This document shows positions 39,001 to 47,700 of a stretch of DNA of 64,000 nt, in pieces. Each line of letters starts with the position of its first letter. The first letter of the stretch is position 1. Location: positions 558,001 to 622,000 of the forward strand of contig VXBP01004577.1 in the NCBI GenBank assembly GCA_013400115.1, in the 5' to 3' direction. Origin of the DNA: Rhinopomastus cyanomelas (Eukaryota > Chordata > Aves > Bucerotiformes > Rhinopomastidae). The translations under genes were made by a program, and so were the position numbers. Under the pieces are notes generated by a model. That model saw nothing but the letters and a program-made list of their open reading frames with translations, had not been told where the DNA came from and made no database searches.

Positions 39001-39843
39001 CTATGAACTTTACTACTCATAAGGTCAGACTCCACGGTTAGAATTAAAAAAAAAAAAGTAATAAGTAACATAAGGCAAGTGTCCTTTCACTCATTTTAAA
39101 GGGACAATAAAGAAAGCAATTCACTTTACCCTTCAAACAATAACTTTAAGGCTTCAGAATTTAACCCTCCTTCCACCAAACTAAACAAAACAAAACGACA
39201 AACTCAAAACAGCTTTTGAGTGTTTTTGTTTACTTTGGATGTCTGACAGCACTTTCAGTAACAGTTTCACTGTATCCCCTGCTGTTTTCTTCCTTTGTGG
39301 AACATACTTTTATAGAGATACAAAATGCAAATACAAAACTGTAACAGCGGGTAGAGAGGTGACACATAACCAATCCATTAAAACAAGTGCTTTGAGAGTC
39401 TATTCTAGTCATTTGGAGAAGTTTACAGTGACTTTTACCTTAGTACCTCAACAAAGTCACTTTCACTTAAAGCAGAATTAATGGTGTGTGCAGTAGCCAG
39501 GGATGTTTTTATGATGCTCTAACCGAAAGCACTGCTGTAGCTTTATACACTATTTTTCCTGCCTTTTTTTGCAGAAGGGAACTCACGGCAACAGCTCTGA
39601 AGCCATCACACCGATTTCAGGCTGGCAGCGGTCCTTCTACGGTGTTTCCCACATCGCAACGCTGGGAACTGACAGGCCTCCCCCTTCCCTCCCTGCCAGC
39701 ATCACCGGTGACAGCCGGCCGCCCAGGCCCGCACCGATGGCCCCGACCCCCCCGAGGCCGCACTCACCATTTTTGGGCAGGCTCTGGATCACCTTCACGG
39801 CCGCCTCGAACCTAGTGGCGTGCAGGGAGCCGGTCTCCGCCAT
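15007..39843 (-). CDS. ACBD5: ACBD5, acyl-CoA-binding domain-containing protein 5 (complete, 13 coding exons)
   Basis: Joined exons give 1503 nt, 500 residues plus TGA, with every junction GT-AG and in phase. ACBD5 is a tail-anchored peroxisomal membrane protein that binds very-long-chain acyl-CoA and tethers peroxisomes to the ER through VAPA/VAPB. Seen in the protein: an ACB domain at about residues 8-100 (FEAAVKVIQSLPKNG, YKQAT at 42-46, KWDAW at 65-69); a long acidic, low-complexity middle; a FFAT-like core VYCDSME at 275-281 preceded by SDSDSE; a Gly/Arg-rich stretch (RRGRG, GSGGDGERWGSDRG); a coiled-coil segment (EQIAVVLMRLQEDMQNVLQRL) just before 443; and a C-terminal membrane anchor at about 470-492 with a basic end QRKRRKLN. 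Human ACBD5 isoforms are similar in length (about 490-535). The start ATG at 39841-39843 was chosen because it begins the conserved MAETGSLHATRFEAA. Confidence 0.97.
15089..15357 (-). repeat. CR1 LINE 3' fragment
   Basis: 3' end at the left (cattagggattggaaggg); the other end reads back into the CR1 ORF2 C-terminus (RTRGNGCKLEHRRFH, TEHWNRLPRGVVESPSLEIF). It lies in the last ACBD5 intron, ending about 70 bases upstream of the final acceptor. Confidence 0.93.
15401..15484 (-). repeat. CR1 LINE 3' fragment ending at a single N
   Basis: attagggattggaaggg through cacagcaggatcacctagac and then N at 15484, after which CR1 sequence stops. The break at the N suggests a contig join in a repeat. Confidence 0.9.
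16227..16336 (-). CDS. ACBD5: ACBD5 coding exon 12 (tail anchor)
   Basis: 110 nt, phase 0 in and phase 2 out; acceptor tttgcttag, donor ag/gtaagg. It encodes KPSWWPFEISPGVLVFAVVW and PFIAQWLVHVYLQRKR, one hydrophobic helix followed by basic residues, as in peroxisomal tail-anchored proteins. Confidence 0.96.
16603..16653 (-). CDS. ACBD5: ACBD5 51-nt coding exon 11 (linker)
   Basis: 51 nt, phase 0 to phase 0; acceptor gtatttaaag, donor aag/gtaaaa. It encodes AKSATLQSNHEPASSAK, the linker between coiled coil and membrane anchor. It can be skipped without a frame change. Confidence 0.9.
18141..18331 (-). CDS. ACBD5: ACBD5 coding exon 10 (Gly-rich stretch and coiled coil)
   Basis: 191 nt, phase 1 in and phase 0 out; acceptor tcaatgtag, donor cag/gtattc. 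It encodes GSGGDGERWGSDRGPRGSLN and EQIAVVLMRLQEDMQNVLQR. The latter has a heptad pattern of hydrophobics, which fits a short coiled coil. Confidence 0.96.
19158..19434 (-). CDS. ACBD5: ACBD5 coding exon 9 (variable region, RRGRG)
   Basis: 277 nt, phase 0 in and phase 1 out; acceptor caatttgtag, donor g/gtactg. The first two thirds (PLEIVPSANGSLEHSP and on) have no close resemblance to mammalian ACBD5 that I can recall. The end (GGEDGKASNGGPHKEKKGGE, then SVRRGRG) is clearly conserved. Confidence 0.93.
21008..21114 (-). CDS. ACBD5: ACBD5 coding exon 8 (FFAT-like VAP-binding motif)
   Basis: 107 nt, phase 1 in and phase 0 out; acceptor tgtaccag, donor gag/gtagag. It encodes LTSDSDSEVYCDSMEQ. 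The core VYCDSME, with an acidic/Ser tract before it, is the ACBD5 FFAT-like motif that binds VAPB in the ER membrane. Confidence 0.95.
21779..21979 (-). CDS. ACBD5: ACBD5 coding exon 7
   Basis: 201 nt, phase 1 to phase 1; acceptor cttttacag, donor caag/gtttgt. It encodes YKNVKPESTAAKDSESIVAN and on to EQSLEVADNNTHQ. It is weakly conserved and likely disordered. Confidence 0.93.
22554..22691 (-). CDS. ACBD5: ACBD5 coding exon 6 (acidic middle)
   Basis: 138 nt, phase 1 to phase 1; acceptor ttttttcttag, donor aaaga/gtatgt. It encodes DLSNVMNSTPKIKAVNGKAE followed by SSDSGAESEEEGLREEEEKE, a conserved Ser/Glu-rich stretch. Confidence 0.95.
24089..24531 (-). repeat. CR1 LINE, 3' end and part of ORF2
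   Basis: 3' end at the left (cagaatcactctggttgg), then the complement of a CR1 ORF2 C-terminus through cttccagtctttcctcataag. Older subfamily. It lies in the largest ACBD5 intron. Confidence 0.92.
27855..27905 (-). repeat. Probable short CR1 3' end scrap
   Basis: tatggctggaaaggacctcc followed by caaatcactgagtccagcc resembles an eroded CR1 3' end. Only about 45 bases are similar. Confidence 0.5.
30960..31047 (-). repeat. CR1 LINE 3' fragment (younger), head-to-tail with the next
   Basis: tcattagggattggaagg through atcacccagaccaagtc. It directly abuts the 3' end of the older copy at 31048-31426, in the same direction. Confidence 0.9.
31048..31426 (-). repeat. CR1 LINE, 3' end and part of ORF2 (older)
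   Basis: 3' end cagtcagggttaaaagagac at the left; the complement encodes LSRMSGSDRTRGNGAKLEMG and later VRAWNGLPRKVVEAPSLEVF, the CR1 ORF2 C-terminus. It is open for 83 codons. Confidence 0.93.
33216..33248 (-). CDS. ACBD5: ACBD5 33-nt microexon (VRMEKVSKYLE)
   Basis: 33 nt, phase 1 to phase 1, with acceptor gtatggcag and donor aag/gtagga. It encodes VRMEKVSKYLE, matching VRLEKISKCLE of mammalian ACBD5. The exon is too short to find by frame length; I found it by looking for the missing conserved peptide. Skipping it would keep the frame. Confidence 0.92.
33377..33488 (-). CDS. ACBD5: ACBD5 coding exon 4
   Basis: 112 nt, phase 0 in and phase 1 out. It encodes ILESMPMTDKVEELLQVIGP and FYEIVEDKKNRGSDLTS. 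The donor is gttcgg, a weak site; reading through it meets an in-frame TGA at once. The next intron is only 128 bp. Confidence 0.94.
34698..34768 (-). repeat. CR1 LINE 3' end fragment in ACBD5 intron
   Basis: Starts tagaatcattagggattggaag-like on the + strand and runs to the Cs before 34768, so the CR1 3' end is at the left and the copy points -. About 70 bases remain, heavily cut at the 5' end. It belongs to the young subfamily also seen at 15.4 and 30.96 kb. Confidence 0.9.
37166..37238 (-). CDS. ACBD5: ACBD5 coding exon 3 (WDAWSALGDMSKEEAM)
   Basis: 73 nt, phase 2 in and phase 0 out; acceptor ttcctag, donor aag/gtaagt. It encodes DAWSALGDMSKEEAMIAYVE and ends EMKK, the last helix of the ACB domain. 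Confidence 0.96.
38659..38779 (-). CDS. ACBD5: ACBD5 coding exon 2 (acyl-CoA pocket, YKQAT)
   Basis: 121 nt, phase 1 in and phase 2 out; acceptor cactag, donor g/gtaact. It encodes SFQPTNEMMLKFYSFYKQAT and then GFWDPIGRYK. YKQAT is the signature of the acyl-CoA-binding fold. Confidence 0.96.
39768..39843 (-). CDS. ACBD5: ACBD5 coding exon 1 (start of ACB domain)
   Basis: 76 coding nt, phase 1 out, donor g/gtgagtg. It encodes MAETGSLHATRFEAAVKVI and QSLPKN. It lies inside the CpG island. No in-frame upstream extension is needed. Confidence 0.96.
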
Positions 39844-40176
39844 GTCCCCAGATCGGCCCCTCCTGCTCGGACGCCGGACCGCGTCCTGCCGGGCGGCCTC
39901 AGCTCAACCTCGGTCGTTGCGTCTCGGGCAGCTGTGCGGGACAGGAGCTCAGCAGTGCGGAGCCACAGCAGCAGCCGCCGCCTCCCGGCCGTCCCCTTCC
40001 CATCCCTCCACCTCCGCCCGAGCCGAACACACCCCGCCCGGTGCCTCGCACCAACCTCGCTCCGCAACGCCGAACCCGTCCAACAGCCCAGCCCAACGCT
40101 GCCTCCCCCGGCCTCAGGCACCCATGTTGGGCCCCGGCCCCACCCCTCGCACCGCCCCGAGGTCCCAGGGCCGCGC

Positions 40177-40189
40177 TGGGAAACGTAGT
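40177..40189 (-). promoter_or_regulatory. ACTACGTTTCCCA: ZNF143/THAP11-type (M4) promoter motif
   Basis: On the - strand it reads ACTACGTTTCCCA, a full match to the pattern ACTAYRNNNCCCR that is enriched in vertebrate CpG-island promoters and bound by ZNF143/THAP11. It lies about 335 bases upstream of the ACBD5 ATG. Confidence 0.65.
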
Positions 40190-40423
40190 TCGTGCGAAGA
40201 GGGGTCCTGCGGCGTGGCCGGGCCTCTCATGGGAGCCTCCGTATAGGACCCCCGGCAGCCGCGTCTCTTCGCGCCTTCTCTCCTTCCGCCGCCATCACAG
40301 GCTTCAGGCTGAGGCCGAGAAGTCTCCGGGCCCCAGGGGCCTCCAGAGCTGCTCCAGGTTCACTGCTGGGGCCCAAGAAGCCGCTGAGCTGCTGATCCTG
40401 GGGAGTGACTCTCGTGTGAGATG

Positions 40424-40429
40424 AATAAA
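40424..40429 (+). terminator. AATAAA just past the ACBD5 CpG island, + strand
   Basis: AATAAA followed by a long T-rich pyrimidine tract (40430-40512). It could end a short divergent transcript from the ACBD5 promoter. No transcript evidence. Confidence 0.25.
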
Positions 40430-40539
40430 CTGTTTTCTCCTTGTTTTTTCCCTTTTTTGCTGTTCTTTTTTCTGTGCTTTCTTACTTTTCTGACCTTTTC
40501 TTTTCCCTGCTTGTATGGCTACAATTGCATATTCAATTT

Positions 40540-40692
40540 AAACATGAGGAAACACTTTTCTCACAGTCAGGGTGACAGAGCACTGGAACAGGCTGCCCAG
40601 AGAGGTTGTGGGGTCTTCTCTCCAGGATTATGCTCTGGTGGGGGGAGTTAGACTAGATGATCTCTCGAGGTCACTCCCAATCTGTTATTCCA
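40540..40692 (+). repeat. CR1 LINE 3' fragment
   Basis: aaacatgaggaaacactt through ggtcactcccaatctg, with TEHWNRLPREVV code in it. Younger subfamily with a small internal deletion. It lies just outside the ACBD5 CpG island. Confidence 0.9.
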
Positions 40693-42995
40693 CGTTAATG
40701 AACAGTTCAAAACATTCTATATCACACCAGTGTTACAGGCCTCAGTTCCCCTGGAGAGATCCTCTACCATCCTGGCAGTCTGCTTTGCTGCTTCCTGCCC
40801 TCCTCACAGCCACCGCCCTGCCCACACCAAGTGTCACGTAATGCACCTAAATTAACTCTGTAGCCATATATTTTTGTAATACCTTTAATGACTTGCATTT
40901 CCATTACAGTTCTAGGGGTGCAATTTTAAAAGCCCTGAAACCAGGGAGGAATTATTGCCATGGTATTCAGTGCTGGGGGTGAATACCAGTACAGTACCAC
41001 CAGCTAGCTCAACAGCTAAGTAAATGAATGGCCTTATTCAAAAGCAGTGCGCATCCAGCGCTCCCGAAGTCAAACAAAAGTATGCTAAACCAACTGCTTT
41101 TGTAACAAGTGGGATAATTTACCCAGTGAGCAACAGGATGAATTAATAGCTCCTTTGAATAGAATCAAGTACAAAATCTTGGCGTTCAAGTCAGTTCGTT
41201 TATCTGGTACACAGTATATATTTTAAATTCCTCTGAAGGCGGTTGAGTGCTCACACTATATGCCCTCTGGTGGGAAAGAAGAGCTCCAGAGAGAGGGAAT
41301 TAGAGCGCATCAGACCCTGCCTTGCTCAGCTAGTGCAGGTCAGCAGCCAGCTGACAGTTTTGTTGGAGATATGCTGAAGTTTCCAGAGATCTTCAAATAG
41401 GGTTCCCTACACTGGGCAAATGATGGACACATATTACCAACACCTCCATTCCACATGAACATTTCGGATTAATGTCTCAGATTTTTTTCTAAGGGCTAGA
41501 TTTGTAAAGCTCTCACGAGCTTCGTACTAAGATCTATCATCTTTTTATTCACAAAGGTAGGAATGACAGAAGCTCAGATCAAAGGGAAGTGTTTGTTTGA
41601 AGATAGGTGGGTCTTTGTATAAATACTGATTCTTTGAGCAGAAAGTAATAAACTAAGGGCCTCTTGTGAGGTTAGCTGATGTGTAAATTCGATTTACCTG
41701 AGAAAATCTATAATGACATTTGCCATTTTAATTGATTTAAGAGAAATGCTGTATGCATTCTTCTAACGAATAGTTCCCAGGCTTTCTCTGGAGGTAGGCT
41801 TTAAAAGAGATGCAAATGACAACCTATTTAATGGCTGTGTGCAGAAACAGAAGCTGCCCTCTTTGCACTGAAGATGTGTGAGAGTGTGAGATCTGCAGAT
41901 CCACAATTAGGCTCTTGAAGTAACCCAAAATTATCAGTACCATCATTTGCTGAGACATGGATGAAATAATGTACAAGAGGAAAGTATTTAGCAGTAGTGA
42001 GCCTGTAAGAACATATCTCAAATAATCAGTTAATTGAAATGCTCATATATAATCCTAATTAATATTGTTATTAGCTGTCCCTATGTATGCATTTTGCATT
42101 CTCATTGCAGTGACTTCCCTGTAAGGTTAACAATATTCAAATGCAGAGCACAGGTAATCCAGGAGTAGATCTGCAAACAAATCGTTATTATGACTAGCTT
42201 TTATTCTTTTTTTGATCCAAAGTATAAGAAGCTAAACATGAGGGATGATGATAGAAACGTTGACCCACGATGCCCATCTGTTGAGATGCAAGAGAACGTA
42301 GTACGCAGCTACCAGTGAGTGACTTGGCAGTTGACTGCAGTATGTGACACTTAACATGTCTGAGTGCTTTGCTGTCTTCACACTTCACTTGGTGATTCAC
42401 AAAGTACTTACAGAAAGCCTGTAAATTGCTAATATGAGGCATTACTGGCAGGGTTGAGACATTTGTATGGAAATATGGTGGTGTATTCAGGAGAAAAGGC
42501 AGACAAGCATGACCCTGAGTGTAACCTTAGACCTGTCCCTCACATGGATTAGAGATAGATACAAAGTCCAGTGCTATTCTGGTACAGTATAGTCTATCCA
42601 AGTGTGATGAGCTGTCTTGCAATCCTCATTTTGCATTGTGTGTAAGCTGCTTCTGTCCCTCATGCCATTCTCACTTGTTTGCCTTAGTTTTCTAGCAGTT
42701 GTTTCAAGTGCCAAGCTACATCCCAGTCCACCTTGAAAAGCATCTTGTCTTTGCAGAACAAATAAGGTGTTTAAATTATGCAAGTGAAAAGCAGAAACTG
42801 GAAACAGTTATGCCTATTGCTTTCTCAAGGGTCTGCATGTATTTTACAGAAATGTTTTAAATTCTTCTTAAGAAAGTAGACCAGAGTGAGATGTATTGTG
42901 AGGGAGTTCTGTAAGCTACCGCATCCAAGAGTGTGTAATTTTAGCAAAGCTTACTTTTTGAAATATGTAATCCAACAGGGAGCAAGAATGCATTA
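40693..42995. other. Intergenic, nothing recognised
   Basis: AT-rich sequence between two CR1 copies. Short open frames on both strands have no splice or family support, and I see no repeat of known type. Confidence 0.7.
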
Positions 42996-42997
42996 TT

Positions 42998-43657
42998 TAA
43001 AACAATCAGCGTGGCTTCACCAAGGGCAAATCCTGCCTGACAGACCTGGTGGCCTTCTATGAACAGGTCACAACATTAACGGATGAGGGGCGGGCGACTG
43101 ATATAATTTACCTGGACCTGAGCAAAGCCTTTGACACTGTCCTGCACCACATTCTGGTCTCCAAGCTTTGATGGGTGGACCACTAGATGGTAAGGAACTG
43201 GCTTGATGGCCACACTGAGAGTAGTTATCAATGGATCCATGTCCAAGTGGAGGCCAGTGACAAGTGGAGTCCCTCAGGGATCAGTCCTGGGAACAGTCTT
43301 GTTCAGCATCTTTGTAGATGTTCAGCATCTTTGTAGATCAGCACCTGGGGGTGCTGATCGATACCTGCCTGAACATGAGCCAGCAGTGTGCCCAGGTGGC
43401 CAAGAGGGCCAATGGCATCCTGGCCTGCATCAGGAATGGTGTGGCCAGCAGGAGCAGGGAGGTCATTCTGCCCCTGTACGCTGCACTGGTTAGGCCACAC
43501 CTTGAGTACTGTGTCCAGTTCTGGGCCCCTCAATTTAGGAAGGATATTGAGGTGCTTGAGCGTGTCCAGAGAAGGGCAACGAGGCTGGTGAGAGGCCTTG
43601 AGCACAAGCCCTATGAGGAGAGGCTGAGGGAGCTGGGATTGTTTAGCCTTGAGAAGA
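42998..43657 (+). repeat. CR1 LINE ORF2 fragment, rearranged, running into the assembly gap
   Basis: Encodes CR1 reverse transcriptase pieces: TKGKSCLTDLVAFYEQV-like, YLDLSKAFDT, SGVPQGSVLG, then after a 19-base tandem duplication (43301-43319, 43320-43338) it jumps to HLGVLIDTCLNMSQQC and LEYCVQFWAPQF. The FADD catalytic box and about 300 bases around it are missing. Decayed. Confidence 0.93.
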
Positions 43658-44123
43658 NNNNNNNNNNNNNNNNNNNNNNNNNNNNNNNNNNNNNNNNNNN
43701 NNNNNNNNNNNNNNNNNNNNNNNNNNNNNNNNNNNNNNNNNNNNNNNNNNNNNNNNNNNNNNNNNNNNNNNNNNNNNNNNNNNNNNNNNNNNNNNNNNNN
43801 NNNNNNNNNNNNNNNNNNNNNNNNNNNNNNNNNNNNNNNNNNNNNNNNNNNNNNNNNNNNNNNNNNNNNNNNNNNNNNNNNNNNNNNNNNNNNNNNNNNN
43901 NNNNNNNNNNNNNNNNNNNNNNNNNNNNNNNNNNNNNNNNNNNNNNNNNNNNNNNNNNNNNNNNNNNNNNNNNNNNNNNNNNNNNNNNNNNNNNNNNNNN
44001 NNNNNNNNNNNNNNNNNNNNNNNNNNNNNNNNNNNNNNNNNNNNNNNNNNNNNNNNNNNNNNNNNNNNNNNNNNNNNNNNNNNNNNNNNNNNNNNNNNNN
44101 NNNNNNNNNNNNNNNNNNNNNNN
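43658..44123. other. Assembly gap, 466 N
   Basis: A run of N. The left flank is CR1 ORF2 and the right flank is the exact end of an LTR. At least about 200 bases of CR1 between the two CR1 parts must be missing here; LTR-element internal sequence may be missing too. Confidence 1.
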
Positions 44124-44170
44124 TGCCGAGAGAAGGGGCTGCACAACAGATCAATATGATCTAGCAGTCG

Positions 44171-44176
44171 TTTATT
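44171..44176 (-). terminator. LTR poly(A) signal
   Basis: AATAAA on the - strand about 17 bases after the TATA box; consistent with a signal near the U3/R border. Confidence 0.65.
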
Positions 44177-44192
44177 AACTAAATCCAAGCTC

Positions 44193-44199
44193 TTTTATA
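44193..44199 (-). promoter_or_regulatory. LTR TATA box
   Basis: TATAAAA on the - strand, 70 bases before the LTR 3' end, in the position expected for the U3 promoter. Confidence 0.7.
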
Positions 44200-44517
44200 C
44201 AGTTCTTAATGAGGTTCATACATATTGCAAAAGCCAAGCTCAAGATTGGTTAGGTTACACAACTCAGTTCCTTCCCGCACCTGATCGGACGGCCCCTCCA
44301 GCTTTCCCAAACACGGCCCCATCCTCTGATTCCCACAGTCTGGTTAACATTCCTCTATAATTGGTTTGCTTGCTTATCATCCTTGCTGAGGCCTTGTATC
44401 ATCCTTGCTGAGGCCTCCAAGGCCATTCTCAGAGGCACCTGGCAGCTATTCTTGGCTCAGTGCTGGGTTGTCCAGAGCGCTGCTCAGCGCTAGCTCTGTT
44501 AGCAGTTCTCTTACAAC

Positions 44518-44667
44518 CGTGAGAGTGGTTGCCCAGGAAGGTGGTGGAGGCCCCGTCCTTGGAGGTGTTTAAGGCCAGGCTGGATGAGGCTCTGGCCAGC
44601 CTGATCTAGGGTGGGGTGTCTCTGCCCATGGCAGGGGAGTTGGAACTGGATGATCCTGTGGTCCCTT
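44518..44667 (+). repeat. CR1 LINE 3' part, continuing the copy interrupted by gap and LTR
   Basis: gagagtggttgcccaggaagg through ggatgatcctgtggtcccttc; older subfamily 3' end. It is most simply the rest of the copy at 42998-43657. Confidence 0.88.
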
Positions 44668-44752
44668 CTGACTAACTTGCTGTGGCAGGGCTTTTGGACT
44701 GGATGATCTTTTGAGGTCCCTTCCAATCCCTAATGATTCTGTGATTCTGTGA
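44668..44752 (+). repeat. CR1 LINE 3' fragment (younger), head-to-tail
   Basis: cttgctgtggcagggcttttg through aatgattctgtgattctgtg, abutting the older 3' end at 44667 in the same direction. It carries the 8-base CR1 tail unit twice. Confidence 0.9.
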
Positions 44753-47700
44753 AAACCTAGTAGTCATAATTATGAATAAATAAATTAACATTACAATTTC
44801 TATGTCAAATCTACATGCTGATGAAGAATGGAAAGTTGTTGTCTAAGAAGGGTAAAGCTGTTCACAAGGAGTAGTTTTCTGCATCGCTTACTGTAGAAAG
44901 GCTGATATATCAAATGGCATTTACTTACAGGATTTTTTAATGATAACATGAAGGATATTTGTGCCAAAATCAACAACTCTGTAGAAAATGAACTATTTGC
45001 CTACCATGAGTCTGGCAAAACCAGCAGCTGACGTTTGCCTGTCTATGTAGGCCAATCCTTGCTCTTCAGAAAAAGCCCTTTGGGTAAAGGACTAGTTTGA
45101 CACAAACACGAATGCTTTTGGGAATGGAAATTTCCTTATGAGGTTCGGATACACCCCTTAATAACTCGACTAGAAATACCAATTCATTTCACAGTTGGGG
45201 ATTAAGTAATGGAATTATTTGTAACCATTATTAATGGCAGCTGCTTTGCCTAAGGATTAGGCTCGATGTTGTCAAAGGCGTTCAAGGTAATTTATCCCAT
45301 TTAAAATCTCTCTTGAGCTATTCAGTTCAAGTACCTCAGATCCCTGAACTAAGTAATCTATACTACATATAAGTTTTATATCAATATTTTTAAGGGACAT
45401 TTTTGTTTCTTTCCATGCCTCCTCACTTTTTGCATATTTCAGAAAGAAGATGTGGTAACAGAAGGATAAGCTTAGATCCATTTCATGGAATGCTCTTTGA
45501 AGAGCAAAATGTGATGATACTCCCAAAGGCATTTAGCAGCATTTGACTTTGCATGGAACTATACTAAGGAAGTCAAAACCTTTTACAGGTTTATACCTCC
45601 GCAGGTCCAAAGTATAATGCCATGCCATATTGTACCTTAAGCCCCTCTTTTCTTCTCCAAGCTTACTATTCATTTATTTTATGAAACTTTTAATCAAGTT
45701 CAGTTTTCCTAACTGCCTCAAGGTATTATTCTTGTAGAGCCAGCAGACAGTTACAAGAGAATTGTTCAGATTTCACATATTCTGGAAGGAACATTTTAAA
45801 AATCCTCTTCCCTTAGACAGCCATGAGCTGAGCTTTGAAAAGTATGTAGTTTCATCTTGCAGCAAAGACAAACTGTGTCTTGTTATAAACAACAGCAGCA
45901 GACAGCTCCTAACAAATTCTTTTCCCTTCAGTAAAAAATACAGTATCTGGGCATCAAGCTGTGCTGTCATTTACAGTAATACCATTTTGGAGTGACTTGG
46001 TTGGTTTGGGGCTTTTTACGGTGTTATGCATTTTCATAAAGCAATGAGTAAAAATTTGACTCTAAAAATATCTAACAGTGTCTAGTGTATTATTTCTGTT
46101 TTGACATTTGTGCTTCTTATCTTCCCAACTGCTGCTGAAGTTTTATAAGCCTATCCTTGTGTAATTTGTCCCTTGGGTATCGCAAACAAAACACTGTGAC
46201 TGTATCATATTAATGTGCCTATGCAATGGCATATTTATAGCCAGATGCCTTTTTTGATTATTTTAATATCTGTAAGAGAGAAGGAAAAAAACCCCACCCC
46301 GAGTTCTTTTACAGTTCTAGCAAAGGAGGTCTATTATTCCTTTTTGCAAATCTCAGAAGTGACTTTGTGGAAATGTTTTCCTGACACACATTTAGCAGTA
46401 TGAAAAACCTGTAACATAACTGGTAAAGACAGCTGAATTCAGGCATCTTCTGTGTTTGTCATTTTGGATGTTATTCAGGCAGAAAGTGTACCACTGTAGT
46501 TTAGTCAATGGGTTTCAACTACCTAAGCTAACAGATTACGGGTCACTTACAGGAGTGTCTTACAACAAACACTCTCAGAAGGATTTAAGACTGAGTTTAA
46601 TTCGGTATCTTTGCACAGGACACTGTTTCATTAAAAACCCCCAAAGCTCCCAGTTCTGTTGCTGTATGAGTCCTAGTTAAAAAAAACAACTTGCTTTTAA
46701 TTCCGTACCAACTAGGCAATATTTCCAGCTATGAACCTTGGCTTTTTCATTCTCATATTCAGGTCAGGTCTGGTACTGGATGTTATCCAAGGAAGTTTAT
46801 CTGGGAAGTTTTATTGAAAAAGAAACTTGACATTCAGGAACTGTTTTTGTTTATACTATTAGATCATTCCTGCTCAACTGCAATGAAAGAGTCATCTCTG
46901 CTCCTGCATTTCAGGGTGATAAGTCTGGCCTGTTTCACTGAGGTGAAGGAGATGAGTGAACTACGTCAGCGTCTCAAGACCAGAACCTCCTGAGGTTTGC
47001 TGTTTAAAACAGAACTAATTCTTAGGCTGAGAACTGTTAAGCATAAAATTATTGGATGAGTGAATGGGATGGATGAAAACTTAGAAAATGAATTGTCTTG
47101 TTTACTTTCTTTCGCACTGAAATGTTCTGGTTACTGTAACGTATATTCAGCATGAGAAGTTTAATATCAAAAAAGCTTTTGTAAATGTTGGAAAGCTTAA
47201 GGTCTCCGTTCTTGTTCCCCCAAAACCAGACAAAATAAGAAGAACCTGCTGAATAGTTTTAAGAAGTAAACCACTGTTGGATTCTAAAAAAACCCCTAAG
47301 AAATAGAAACAATTGAAATGCACAAAATAAAAATGATCACTGAATCCACAGAAATCTTTGAATGCACCTAAACAGAGGTGTATAAAGGTCAAATCACTCT
47401 GCTGCAGATACAGTCAGAAACGCAGCCCTAAACTAAGCAGTCAGTTGAGGAGCCATGTGACTGTGACAACACTTATGTTGGAGTCTGTTTATCACACTGG
47501 GTAATCTAACAGAGGGCAGAGGGCAGTGGGCATTTCCAGAGGCATTATAACTCTTCAGCCAAAGATTAATCTATTTTAGAGCCCAAGTCTTCAGTGCTAT
47601 ACAAGATCACGTTTAATGTCCTTAAATAAAATGTTAGTACTGCAAATTTGCCACACAAAATAAACAGAACAACAAAATATGCCCATTTTATTCTATTTGT

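Larger units (their letters stand above)
39640..40420 (-). promoter_or_regulatory. ACBD5: CpG-island promoter of ACBD5
   Basis: A sharp rise in G+C and CpG that spans the ACBD5 start codon (39841-39843) and extends about 560 bases upstream of it, with no TATA box near the start. It contains Sp1-like GC boxes and the M4/ZNF143-type site at 40177-40189. The limits are by eye. Confidence 0.85.
44124..44515 (-). mobile_element. Retroviral-type LTR (endogenous retrovirus), about 392 bp, inserted in a CR1
   Basis: On the - strand it starts TGTAAGAGAACTG (44515) and ends CTCGGCA (44124), the TG...CA ends of an LTR. Inside: a 20-base direct repeat in the U3 part (44375-44394, 44397-44416), TATAAAA at 44193-44199, and AATAAA at 44171-44176 before the likely transcription start. 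This order (TATA, then AATAAA just before R) resembles alpharetrovirus LTRs. CR1 resumes right after 44515. No coding sequence is visible. From the flanks it is either a solo LTR or the 5' LTR of an element hidden in the gap. The assignment is by structure, not by family match. Confidence 0.8.

Noticed and set aside
39486..40424. Several Pro/Arg/Ala-rich frames in the ACBD5 CpG island
   Set aside because: Typical of GC-rich sequence without stops; the real coding exon is on the - strand.
43303..44188. Long open frames across the gap
   Set aside because: They are open only because N bases translate as X; the flanks are CR1 and LTR.
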